This document shows positions 1 through 7,941 of a stretch of 43,374 nucleotides of DNA, in pieces (position 1 is the stretch's first letter; each line of letters starts with the position of its first letter). The notes below the pieces were generated by a model, which did not search any database, was not told the origin of the DNA, and was given only the letters and a program-made list of their open reading frames with translations. The DNA lies in contig CANRDX010000012.1 of the NCBI GenBank assembly GCA_947629485.1, forward strand, positions 1-43,374, written 5' to 3'. The position numbers and the translations under genes are program-made. Source of the DNA: an uncultured Clostridia bacterium (GTDB taxonomy: Bacteria; Bacillota; Clostridia; Christensenellales; Borkfalkiaceae).

Positions 1-123
1 CTAATCGAACAAAATGTCCCCCAAGCAGAGCGTTTGCAACGTCTCAATGATATGGCGCGCTCTCAACTGCGCGTGTTACAACAAATTGACACTTCGCATT
101 TGCTTGGCAAGAAAGACAGCTAA
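1..123 (+). CDS. 3' end of an unidentified gene (partial)
   Basis: An open frame enters from the left edge and runs 40 codons to a TAA stop at 121-123. The visible residues are polar and helix-like, rich in Gln, Leu and Arg, and end in GKKDS. I do not recognise the family. The stop lies only 15 bases before the ATG of the HEPN-domain gene and both stretches are less GC-rich than the rest of the window, so the two were probably transcribed together and acquired together. It could be a partner of the HEPN protein, such as an antitoxin, but nothing seen here proves that. Confidence 0.55.
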   Translation, partial: LIEQNVPQAERLQRLNDMARSQLRVLQQIDTSHLLGKKDS

Positions 124-138
124 TTGAGGAATATAATT

Positions 139-720
139 ATGGGAACAAAAAAATACGCTTGGGATGATTTTGATAGATTTACCAAAAACGGATCGTTGGT
201 TGTATACGAAATACAGCAAATCAGTAATGCTTTGGCTCAATATAAAAGTTTATATAGCCATTTTCAAACGGAATTGGATTTAATAAATATAGCTCCATGT
301 TTTTTTATCGAGTCGTTCAGAGCGTTAGAATACAAAGTAATCGTTGGAACTATGCGTTTTTATGACAACAAAAATAACAGTGGCTCCTTATCTTTGAAAC
401 GAATATTAGAGAAAGCAAAACGAAAATATCCCAAAAACCAGAAATTGCAAAGCTATGTTGATGAAAAACTTTGTGAATTACAATCATTAAACACAGGCGA
501 TATTAGAAAATTACGCAATAAATACTATGCACATCTCGAAGAATTGGCGTTTTCTGAAAATAAATGTTTACCAGACTTTGATACAAAAGAAATCGAGGCA
601 TTGTTAGATAAAGCAGAGCAAATTTTATATGAATTATTTGACATTGTGGACGTTGCTTTTCCGCCTAAAATGCCATTCGTAGACGACTTAGGTAAGTTGT
701 TCTCAAAAATTCAGTCGTAA
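139..720 (+). CDS. HEPN-domain protein, AbiU2-like
   Basis: A 193-residue soluble, mostly helical protein. The key feature is RNKYYAH at residues 126-132, which fits the HEPN R-x(4-6)-H motif with a polar Asn after the Arg. HEPN proteins with this motif are usually metal-independent RNases found in toxin-antitoxin, abortive-infection and RNA-targeting systems. Length and layout resemble the AbiU2 HEPN family. I chose the ATG at 139 because GAGGA at 126-130 precedes it at good spacing; an in-frame TTG at 124 lacks a ribosome binding site. The gene is strikingly AT-rich compared with its GC-rich neighbours, a sign of horizontal transfer. The motif is seen directly; AbiU2 membership is from memory, and toxin or defence function is inferred. 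Confidence 0.68.
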   Translation: MGTKKYAWDDFDRFTKNGSLVVYEIQQISNALAQYKSLYSHFQTELDLINIAPCFFIESFRALEYKVIVGTMRFYDNKNNSGSLSLKRILEKAKRKYPKNQKLQSYVDEKLCELQSLNTGDIRKLRNKYYAHLEELAFSENKCLPDFDTKEIEALLDKAEQILYELFDIVDVAFPPKMPFVDDLGKLFSKIQS

Positions 721-780
721 GGCGAATTTAGTCCTATCTTGATATAAATTTAGTTCAAATTCGGATGCCGACGTGCCGCC

Positions 781-817
781 AAATTGAGCGGGGTACTTGT
801 AGTACCCCGCTCAATTT
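781..817. repeat. Perfect 17-base inverted repeat with 3-base loop
   Basis: The arms are 781-797 and 801-817, with only TGT between them. This is the strongest hairpin between the HEPN gene and the repeat cluster. No T-run follows on either strand, so it is not a standard intrinsic terminator. It lies 61 bases past the HEPN stop codon and could protect an mRNA 3' end or be a mobile palindromic repeat unit. Confidence 0.8.
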
Positions 818-898
818 GAATGAGGGAATGAAGAACCCCCGCGGGGTTCGCGCGAGCAAAGCGAAGCTTTCGAGCCCGAAGGGCGAAGAAAATCCCTC

Positions 899-929
899 AC
901 GCATTGGCGGAGTTCCTACGCCAATGCGT
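899..929. repeat. Inverted repeat, 11-base arms
   Basis: The arms at 899-909 and 919-929 are perfectly complementary around a 9-base loop. No T-run follows. It belongs to the palindrome-rich intergenic block and has no visible link to a gene. Confidence 0.7.
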
Positions 930-1184
930 CATACAGTTCAAACATCAACGCCAGTACCCCGCCCGCACGTTCTTTATGTCGTCGAAGGGCGGCACGAGGA
1001 GAATGTAGCGACGAAGTAGCGAAGGCGAAGCCAAAGTTGAAACATCACCGCATTATAATAAGGTGATACTTCGACTTCGCTACGCTCCGCTCAGTATGAC
1101 GTGATTGGAATGACACCCCTTCCGTCGCCGTTGGCGACACCCACCCCTCGAAGGGGTGGGCAAGGGGCACAACAGTATGACGGG

Positions 1185-1316
1185 ATTGGAAGTCAACCCC
1201 CACCTGTCACGGCTGCGCCGTGCCACCCGCCCCCTTCAACGGGGGCAGGTTCCCTCATCAGTCACCTACGGTGACAGCTTCCCCCGTAGACGGGGGAAGC
1301 CTTCAAAGGGGGCAGG
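1185..1316. repeat. Dispersed modular palindromic repeat, copy 1 (two modules)
   Basis: Module A (1191-1250) is almost identical to 17761-17821: one substitution inside the short palindrome and one inserted C. Module B (1257-1300) aligns with 17440-17484 and consists of the palindrome GTCACCTACGGTGAC followed by a C-run/G-run hairpin (arms 1277-1286 and 1291-1300). Both modules have the same grammar: a lead ATTGGAAG-CAACCCCC, a short palindrome based on GTCAC/GTGAC, then a C5/G5 hairpin. The repeat is outside genes in every copy seen here. It does not encode a transposase. Confidence 0.8.
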
Positions 1317-1329
1317 TCGCCTCTGTTTT

Positions 1330-1363
1330 TGCAGAAAAGATAAGGGCCGCGGAAGCGGCCCTT
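1330..1363 (-). terminator. Intrinsic terminator of the ABC/giant-protein operon
   Basis: On the minus strand, 24 bases after the stop of the last operon gene, the hairpin AAGGGCCGC-TTCC-GCGGCCCTT (1342-1363) is followed by ATCTTTTCTG, a T-rich run. Placement and shape fit a rho-independent terminator. Confidence 0.75.
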
Positions 1364-1386
1364 ATTCTTCATTCATTTTTCCGTCA

Positions 1387-4300
1387 TCAAAACGCAAGTT
1401 CCACGGGGGAAACGCCCTTGTATTTCAAGCCCTTCAACTCGTCGTTTTCCTGCTTGACGAAGTTGAGCTTGCTCTCCGTACTGTACATATAGAAGTTGAA
1501 ATCGTGCGTGCCTGCCGCTCCGGGAAGAATATCCCCCTGTTTCGGCATGAAGCCCGTGCCGTCTTTGAGCACGCTGATATTGATGTTGAAGTGCTCCAAA
1601 TCGGAGGAATTCTCCAACTTCGTAAGATCGACGGAGGAATAGTTTCTGCCGCCGCCGTAGAGGGCGATGCCGCCGTGCACGTACTGCTTTCCGCTCGAAG
1701 TCGTTTCGATCATATTCCCGTAGACGCTCGGATTTTTCTTGGATACGAGATCGATCATGCCCTTGATATCGAGTTTGAGCCATTCGCGAAGTTCTCCGAT
1801 AGGCGACTCTATGAGCGTGGAAGCATCGATGAGGGAAATATCCTTCCAATCGTACAGCCGCACATCCCCTTCGAGGCGAAGCACGGAGGCAAAGGAGGTG
1901 CCGCCCGATCTCTCCCATTCCCTTGTGAAGGTACGCCAGTCATGGTTCGATGCGCCTTCGTATAAGAACTCGCCCGAGAAGTTGCTCTCGATGCCGACGG
2001 TAAATAGACCGCTCGTCTCCAAAACGCTGTTTTTGAGCGTGACGTCCGTCATCACATAATGATCGTAGAAGTAGTCGCCGGGGGTATAGGAGATGCCGCT
2101 GTATTGGTTGGAAGTTCCGCTTTCGGTATAGGCGCGCGCGTTGGCATCGCGCAAGACAGGCTCCTGTCCGTTCAGTCTGGAGGCGCGGAGCGCTCTGTTC
2201 GCCCCGATCTTCAAGATGAACTCTCTCCCCTGCGAGAGAATGCACCCTTCGATCTGCACCGTGATGCGCTCATCGTTCACGCCCGCGCTGTTTTCGGAGA
2301 GCGAATCGATGAAATACTTGTTCCCGTTGCGGTTGCCGCCGTACGCCCGTACGACGTTCCTTCCGTTCCGCACGCGGCAGTTGAGGATCTTACAGGAAGC
2401 GTTGATTTCGAGCGTCGTGCCCGTTTTATTGAGCTTGGTAAGATCGTATTCTCCGTTCTCGTTTTCGAGGAGGGAATCGCTGCAACCGAGAAGGTTGACG
2501 CCGTACAGCGTCACACCGTCGGTGCGGATGAGGAAGGCGCAGTTATCCTGCCCTGCCACAGACGCCATCTCCCTGTACTTCACGAAGTAGAGCGGGCCTT
2601 TATAGAACAGCGCCTTGCCGGTACCGTCGAGGGCGTGGGTGAACTTACTCGCGTCGATGGACTTGCCGTTTCCGTACACGCTGTTTGTGAATTCCAAAGC
2701 GTAATAGAGCTTGGAGCTATCCTCCGTGATACCCGCTTCCCCTGTATTCTTGTACCATTCGGTATTGTAAGTGGACTTGATCCGATGCGATTGGAGGATC
2801 GCGCGCCGCTCCTCGACGGAGAGTTCTTTGCCGGCGGCGTCCGTTCCCAGCGTGATATTCTCGGTGAGGACGACGGGCAGCTTATCATCGGTCGCGCGGA
2901 CAAGCTCGGGCGAATTCTTCACGGCAACGGCGTCTGCGACGACGTTGAAGGTCAAAGTGCCGCGCACGTTCTTGCCGAATGCCGCATTGCCCTTCCATGA
3001 CGCGGTGATCGTCACCACGCCCGTCCCGCACGGGACGATCACGGGAGATCCGTTTTGAAGCTCGACGCGGGCGATCGCATCATTTGAGGAGGAGTATTCG
3101 ATCTCCTCTCCCGCAGGCTGCAAACCGCTGCTGCCGTATGTGTCTACGGAAAGAGGATACGAGTTATTTACAAGCGCTAACTTATCGTTGTATTTCTTTC
3201 CCGCGATCGTATAGTTTTTGGCGAGATCGACTTTCACATTGTTCGTGATCTGGATGACGCTGATCATTTTGACGATCACGATCTCGATCGTCTCGCTGAG
3301 CGTCGTCTTCGTCTCTCCCTCTCCGTATTCCGCCGTGACGGTGAGGGAATACGTCCCCGTATCCGTGACTTTGATCTTGGCGGAGGCGCCGTCGATCTCG
3401 ATCTTATCCTGCGGCCCCGTGTAGTCCCACGTGTATTTGACGTCCTTTGCACCGCTCGATGCGACCGCATAGAATGTAACGGATGTCCCCGTGGGCGTCG
3501 TGACCCTCTTGCCGCTGCCGTCTTCGAGCGTTTCCACCGTGCGGTCGGAGAAGACGGAGAATGCAAAATCGGTGAAGGAAATAAGGAATGGATATGTCTC
3601 GCGGTTCGCAACGATCTCGAACTCGATCGGCTCCTCTTCTTTGTCGAGGATGGTGATATCGACAATATATTGCCCCTCGCCCGTGATCGTCGCCTTCGCG
3701 CGATTGGAAGCGCATTTGAACGTGGGCCGTCCGCCCGCGCACTCAACGAAGAGCTGCGCCTCGGTTGCGCCCGTCGAAAGTTCCAATCCTCGGAAAGCAT
3801 CGTCACCTTTCGTGGATTTTCCGTTGAAAATAACTTCGCTGCCCGCGGGTTTTTCGACCGTGAGGCTCAACGTTTTTTCGACTGTGCCGTTTACGCCGTT
3901 GGGCACGGTGATCTTGTATTCCGCCTTGCCCGAGAACGGGAAGAGCATCGTATGCGAACGCGGATCGAACCCCGTCGCGTACATATCGGACTCTTCCGAT
4001 ATAGAATATTCGGTAAAATCCACAGGATGAACGGAGACGCCGTAGCTATACTGCCGCCCCGTGGAGACTGTCGCGGAGTATCCCGTCGCCGTCTTCGTGA
4101 GGGGAACAGGCCGCGCGTCGGCTTCCGTCACGTCCGTCATCGTAAAGTCGAAGTCGTAGGGCAGGCGGGATGTAATGACGACGTCGAGATCGTCGGTATG
4201 GCCGCCATCGTTGCTCGTCGCGACGATCTTCGTCGTGCCTTCGCTCTTCGGAACGATCTTCCACCTCTCCCCTTCCTTCGTCAGATCGGCGACTTCGGGA

Positions 4301-4551
4301 TCGCTTGATACGAGGTTATAGCCCTTCTGCGTTGCGTTGGCGGGAGAAACTTCGGCGGTGACGTAGCTCTCGGGCAGATCCGCCATGTCGAGATGCAACG
4401 TGTTGTTTCCCGCAAGCGGGGTATCCGACCTGATCGTAATACCGTTTACCGAAACGGGCACGTTGAGGCTTACCGCGTTGCCGATGGCAAAAATGGCGAT
4501 CACAAATGCCATCGGTATGACAAGAATAAGTGCAAGAACTGTTTTCCGCAT
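1387..4551 (-). CDS. Membrane-anchored Ig-like / beta-helix surface protein
   Basis: A 1054-residue protein with one N-terminal hydrophobic helix (about residues 5-27), no lipobox and no other membrane segment, so it is probably anchored with the bulk outside. Residues about 30-125 look like a bacterial Ig-like (Big_2-type) domain, about 375-425 like a PKD/Ig-like domain and about 435-535 like another Big_2-type domain. From about 690 to 900 short alternating hydrophobic strands with Asn and Gly turns suggest a right-handed parallel beta-helix. There is no recognisable catalytic motif. The ATG shares one base with the stop of the upstream permease gene (TGATG), and GGGAGGGA sits just before it, so it is translationally coupled to the transporter. 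It is the last gene of the operon. Binding to glycans or other surface material is inferred only. Confidence 0.75.
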   Translation of the reverse strand: MRKTVLALILVIPMAFVIAIFAIGNAVSLNVPVSVNGITIRSDTPLAGNNTLHLDMADLPESYVTAEVSPANATQKGYNLVSSDPEVADLTKEGERWKIVPKSEGTTKIVATSNDGGHTDDLDVVITSRLPYDFDFTMTDVTEADARPVPLTKTATGYSATVSTGRQYSYGVSVHPVDFTEYSISEESDMYATGFDPRSHTMLFPFSGKAEYKITVPNGVNGTVEKTLSLTVEKPAGSEVIFNGKSTKGDDAFRGLELSTGATEAQLFVECAGGRPTFKCASNRAKATITGEGQYIVDITILDKEEEPIEFEIVANRETYPFLISFTDFAFSVFSDRTVETLEDGSGKRVTTPTGTSVTFYAVASSGAKDVKYTWDYTGPQDKIEIDGASAKIKVTDTGTYSLTVTAEYGEGETKTTLSETIEIVIVKMISVIQITNNVKVDLAKNYTIAGKKYNDKLALVNNSYPLSVDTYGSSGLQPAGEEIEYSSSNDAIARVELQNGSPVIVPCGTGVVTITASWKGNAAFGKNVRGTLTFNVVADAVAVKNSPELVRATDDKLPVVLTENITLGTDAAGKELSVEERRAILQSHRIKSTYNTEWYKNTGEAGITEDSSKLYYALEFTNSVYGNGKSIDASKFTHALDGTGKALFYKGPLYFVKYREMASVAGQDNCAFLIRTDGVTLYGVNLLGCSDSLLENENGEYDLTKLNKTGTTLEINASCKILNCRVRNGRNVVRAYGGNRNGNKYFIDSLSENSAGVNDERITVQIEGCILSQGREFILKIGANRALRASRLNGQEPVLRDANARAYTESGTSNQYSGISYTPGDYFYDHYVMTDVTLKNSVLETSGLFTVGIESNFSGEFLYEGASNHDWRTFTREWERSGGTSFASVLRLEGDVRLYDWKDISLIDASTLIESPIGELREWLKLDIKGMIDLVSKKNPSVYGNMIETTSSGKQYVHGGIALYGGGRNYSSVDLTKLENSSDLEHFNINISVLKDGTGFMPKQGDILPGAAGTHDFNFYMYSTESKLNFVKQENDELKGLKYKGVSPVELAF

Positions 4552-6338
4552 CAGATCCCTCCTCCCGAAAATTCGTAATACTTCTTTTTAAGGCGGAACA
4601 AAAGGTAGAAGAGCGCAAGCCCTGCGACGATCAGCACAAGTCCGCCCGAAATAATGTAAGTCAAATAGCCGAGCGCCATCCCCCGAAGCTGGAAGAGGAT
4701 ATTGAGCAGAAGAACAACGCCTCCGACCACAAACGAGAGGAGCATGCCCACGACGATCACCATCGAAACGGTGCCCGAGGACTCCTTGATCTCGCCGTCG
4801 TCCTCCGTGGAAAACTTGGCGTGATTGAAATCGTAGCGCGTCGCCACGGCGATGGTGGCAAAGCTGAACAAAAGCCCGATGACGCAGATAAAGAGCGCGT
4901 TGGCAAGCCCCGTCATTCCCGAAGCGAAGAGCATGACCGCCGAGGCGACCTGCGAGATCGCCGTCACGATGAGGCAGAGCGCGATCTTCGAGAAGAACAC
5001 CGTCTTGAAATTGATCGGCATCGCCTTGACCGCATAGAACATCTCCCCGTCGCGGCTGATGTTCGTCGCGCAGAAGATGTTGGTGAGCGCGCCGAACAAG
5101 ATCGTGAGAAAGAGCGCAAGTTCGAGCTTGCAGTCGATCCCGACGAGTTTATCAATAAGGGAGGCGCCCACATCCATACAGAAGTAGACCATGAGCGGCA
5201 TGATGAACGCCACCGAAAAGTAGGAGAACATGTACGAAGGGGTGCGGAAGATAAGCAGAAATTCCCGTTTCAACAGGGCGACGAACTTCTTTTTCCGCAC
5301 CGTGATAAAGCTGTTGCGGAACAAGGCGGGCGAACTGCTCTGGTTGCGCGCTTGAAGCGCGCGCACAAGAATTCTCCTGATGATGAGAATGGAGAGCGTA
5401 ATGCCGACGATCGCGACGGCGGCAAGCCCCACCCAGCCCCAAATGGGATCGGAACCCGCTATGATCCCTGCGAGCCACCGCGCGGGATAGAGATAGCTGC
5501 AAACCGAGGCGATCGCATTCATCACCTGCTCGTTGAAGAAGTCTTCGAGCGAATTGCCGAGAAGCAGTTCCTTCACGCCCCCGAGGAGGATGGAGTAAAG
5601 CCAGATGCCCACCCCGAGCAGCGCCGTGATCACGATGAAGAGAAGGACATACCTCTCCCGCAGAAAGCGCTTGACGGCCTGAAAGAGCGGGACGATCACC
5701 GCCGCTATGCCGATCGTGATGAGGGGGAGCAAAAAGCACATCGCCGCCGAAATGACCCAAAAGGCAGCGGTGACCCCCACCTTCCATGCGAACGTCGCGT
5801 TCACCGTCATCACGGCGACGACGGCGATCGTGAACTGCGCCTTGTAGACGGAGAGGAGCTTCGCGATGAACAGCGTCCGCGCGTTGATCGGCATTGCCGA
5901 GAAGATCTTCATATCGTCGGCGGAGAAGAGTTCCCTGCCGAGCTGCCCGACGCCGCCGATCACCATGCCGAGGATGACCGCGGAGTAGAGAATCGTAAAG
6001 AGTTCGGTCGCACGGGCGACAAGATTGGTCTTTCCGTCCGTCTTGACGTCAATATACACTCCGACGAATCTTCCGAAGAAGATGACGAACAGCGCGACGA
6101 TGGCGGCGGCGAGCAAGAGGCGCAGGAGAAAGCCGAAGAAATCGAATTGCCCCGCCTTGAACATCGAGCGGCGTTCCTCTCTCCCCTTACGGAGCAAAGC
6201 TTTGACGATGCGCGGCTTGACGCCGCTCATCTCTGCCGTCTGAGCTGTCTCCATAGCTTGCGCTGTTTCCGCGGCTTGCGCCGCCTCCGCAGCACGCGCC
6301 GCCCTTTCTTTATTTTCCCTCACTTTCTGCTTGTTCAT
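4551..6338 (-). CDS. ABC transporter permease (ABC-2-like exporter type)
   Basis: A 595-residue protein with roughly a dozen hydrophobic helices, arranged as two halves separated by a basic cytoplasmic stretch near the middle (around the RKKKF segment). It pairs with the ATPase gene just upstream. The N-terminus before the first helix is odd: about 25 residues made almost only of Ala, Gln, Glu and Thr (AARAAEAAQAAETAQ and onward), likely an exposed helix. I chose the ATG at 6338; a longer frame would start with TTG at 6365. The chosen start gives a 29-base overlap with the ATPase gene and has GAGGAG about 13 bases upstream. No substrate can be read from the sequence. It is unlike MacB/FtsX permeases because it lacks a large extracytoplasmic domain. 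Confidence 0.8.
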   Translation of the reverse strand: MNKQKVRENKERAARAAEAAQAAETAQAMETAQTAEMSGVKPRIVKALLRKGREERRSMFKAGQFDFFGFLLRLLLAAAIVALFVIFFGRFVGVYIDVKTDGKTNLVARATELFTILYSAVILGMVIGGVGQLGRELFSADDMKIFSAMPINARTLFIAKLLSVYKAQFTIAVVAVMTVNATFAWKVGVTAAFWVISAAMCFLLPLITIGIAAVIVPLFQAVKRFLRERYVLLFIVITALLGVGIWLYSILLGGVKELLLGNSLEDFFNEQVMNAIASVCSYLYPARWLAGIIAGSDPIWGWVGLAAVAIVGITLSILIIRRILVRALQARNQSSSPALFRNSFITVRKKKFVALLKREFLLIFRTPSYMFSYFSVAFIMPLMVYFCMDVGASLIDKLVGIDCKLELALFLTILFGALTNIFCATNISRDGEMFYAVKAMPINFKTVFFSKIALCLIVTAISQVASAVMLFASGMTGLANALFICVIGLLFSFATIAVATRYDFNHAKFSTEDDGEIKESSGTVSMVIVVGMLLSFVVGGVVLLLNILFQLRGMALGYLTYIISGGLVLIVAGLALFYLLFRLKKKYYEFSGGGI

Positions 6339-7302
6339 TGCGTAAGAAATACTCCTCAAAGTCAAAATTCGGATTGCTTGCGTAGATGGACTTCACATCA
6401 AGCTCGTTCACTTGGCGCCCCCTTCTGATCAGCACCACGCGGTCGCAGAGTTTCGCGACGGTGTTGAGGGCGTGCGAGGAAAAGATAATGGCGTTGCCTT
6501 CGGCGACATAGCGGTGCATAAAATCCTGCACCGCGCGCATCGTACGCGGATCGAGACCGGTCATCGGCTCGTCGAGGATCCACAGCTTGGGGCGGTGGAT
6601 GAGGGAGCCCATCATGCAGATCTTCTGCCGCATGCCGTGCGAATAGGAGGAAATGAGGTTCGAGATGGGTTTCCCGAGCTGGAAGATCGCGTCGAGCTCT
6701 TTGAGGCGCTTCATGCGCTCCCCCGAGGGAACCTCATAGACGTCTGCCATAAAGTTGAGGTACTGTACGCCCGTCATCTTGATAAAGGTCGCATGGTTAT
6801 CGGTGACGAACCCCATCTGCGCCTTCGCCGCTTCGGGCTGTTTGCGGATATCGTACCCTGCGATCTTGATCTCGCCGCGCTCGTAGGGAAGCATTCCTTC
6901 GAGGCATTTGAGCGTGGTGGACTTTCCCGCGCCGTTGTGCCCGAGAAGCCCCACGATCTCCCCTTCGCGGCAGGTGAAGGAGACGTCCGTCACCGCCCAG
7001 TCCGCTTTTTTGGAGTACCTCTTATAAAGCCCCTGTACCTTTACGACCTCCTTTCCGAAGCGGTCGGCTCCGTACGGCGATTGCGCGTAGGCAGTTTGCG
7101 TATAGGGGGTTTGCGTATAGGGGATCTGTTGCAAAGGCTGCGGAATATTTACGACAGGCGCCGCAAACTGCGGTCCGCAATAGAGTGCGCCCCGCACGCT
7201 CCCCTTTTGATAGATGGGACGCGTATTCGTCGCGCAGAAGCAACGGGGGCACACGACCGCTTTGTCGTCGAGCGCCGCGCCGCAATAGGTGCAGTACTTC
7301 AT
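6310..7302 (-). CDS. ABC transporter ATPase with N-terminal zinc ribbon
   Basis: A 330-residue protein. Residues 1-25 form a zinc ribbon with two Cys-x-x-Cys knuckles (CTYC at 4-7 and CPRC at 18-21). A low-complexity linker with repeated YTQT/YAQS units follows to about residue 80. The rest is a standard ABC ATPase: Walker A GHNGAGKS, the Q-loop region, signature YSHGMRQK, Walker B LWILDEP, and a switch His in SSHAL. It energises the permease encoded next and resembles the CcmA/drug-exporter ATPase class. AAAGGAG precedes the ATG, 21 bases after the lipoprotein stop. The zinc ribbon fusion is uncommon for this class and may provide dimerisation or sensing; that is inference. Confidence 0.9.
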   Translation of the reverse strand: MKYCTYCGAALDDKAVVCPRCFCATNTRPIYQKGSVRGALYCGPQFAAPVVNIPQPLQQIPYTQTPYTQTAYAQSPYGADRFGKEVVKVQGLYKRYSKKADWAVTDVSFTCREGEIVGLLGHNGAGKSTTLKCLEGMLPYERGEIKIAGYDIRKQPEAAKAQMGFVTDNHATFIKMTGVQYLNFMADVYEVPSGERMKRLKELDAIFQLGKPISNLISSYSHGMRQKICMMGSLIHRPKLWILDEPMTGLDPRTMRAVQDFMHRYVAEGNAIIFSSHALNTVAKLCDRVVLIRRGRQVNELDVKSIYASNPNFDFEEYFLRNEQAESEGK

Positions 7303-7323
7303 GCTGTTTTCTCCTTTATGCCG

Positions 7324-7941
7324 TCAGTATGTGAATTTTAACGTAATGTTTACATTTGATCTGTTCGAGTCGTATGAGACCGCGATCTCGGTGACATGCT
7401 CGCCCGCCGTTGCGATTTTGAGTTTCATGCCGTGCGGCGCGGCGGTCACGGGGATCTCCTCAGTGATGCCGAACACGTTCTCGACGCTGTCGTCTTTCAC
7501 GTTCGCCTCAAACACGCCGTCGCGGAACGTGGGCGTGCCCGAGAAGTAAAGTTCGTTGAATCCGAGCTTCACCGTAAACGCCCCCGCTTCCACCGTCTCG
7601 TCGATCTCGCGCGACGTATAAGGCTCTCCGTCCGGCTTCACAACGTTGATCTTCTGTTCCGTGCCCGTCACGGTATAGCCGGAGGAAGTCTTTACGAACG
7701 TCTTGTCGCTGCTGAACTGCAACAACTCGCCCGCGGTGATCTCGATCGTTTGCTCGATCTTCGTTGCGTCGGGAAGATTTCCGTACTTCTCCTCGACAAG
7801 CTCCAAATTGGTCTTACCGTCGCCTCCGCCGCCGTCATCGTGGTTCCCGTCGTCGGGGCCGTTCGGCGTAAGCGTCGAACAGGCAGACAATAATCCAATG
7901 CACAGTATCGCGGATAAAATCGCGATCAACAGCTTTTTCAT
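7324..7941 (-). CDS. Small lipoprotein of the ABC operon
   Basis: A 205-residue lipoprotein with a signal peptide and lipobox LSAC (Cys21). A Gly/Asp-rich linker (about 27-43) leads to a soluble domain of about 160 residues with beta-strand-like alternation and no Cys or obvious active site. I do not recognise the family. Its ATG overlaps the TAA of the giant protein gene by one base (TAATG), with GGAGGGA just upstream, so translation is coupled. Position between a secreted giant and a transporter suggests a surface accessory role, but the sequence does not prove it. Confidence 0.75.
   Translation of the reverse strand: MKKLLIAILSAILCIGLLSACSTLTPNGPDDGNHDDGGGGDGKTNLELVEEKYGNLPDATKIEQTIEITAGELLQFSSDKTFVKTSSGYTVTGTEQKINVVKPDGEPYTSREIDETVEAGAFTVKLGFNELYFSGTPTFRDGVFEANVKDDSVENVFGITEEIPVTAAPHGMKLKIATAGEHVTEIAVSYDSNRSNVNITLKFTY

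Larger units (their letters stand above)
721..1386. other. Gene-free region full of palindromes and dispersed repeats
   Basis: There is no convincing gene in these 666 bases. Short open frames here lack ribosome binding sites and have the composition of repeats. The region contains a perfect 17-base hairpin (781-817), an 11-base hairpin with a 9-base loop (899-929), a 9-base hairpin with a 3-base loop (1140-1160), the modular palindromic repeat (1185-1316) and, at its right end, the terminator of the leftward operon (1342-1363). Around 1080-1115 the sequence has the form TTCGCTACGCTCCGCTCAGT followed by ATGACG. A similar but not identical motif ending in GGAATGACG occurs at 21135-21170. Confidence 0.7.

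Noticed and set aside
765-1019. Plus-strand 84-codon frame after the HEPN gene
   Set aside because: It passes through two hairpins, has no ribosome binding site and low-complexity product.
4530-6428. Plus-strand open frame of 632 codons
   Set aside because: It mirrors the permease gene; its His/Asp/Glu/Arg-rich product is a complement artefact.
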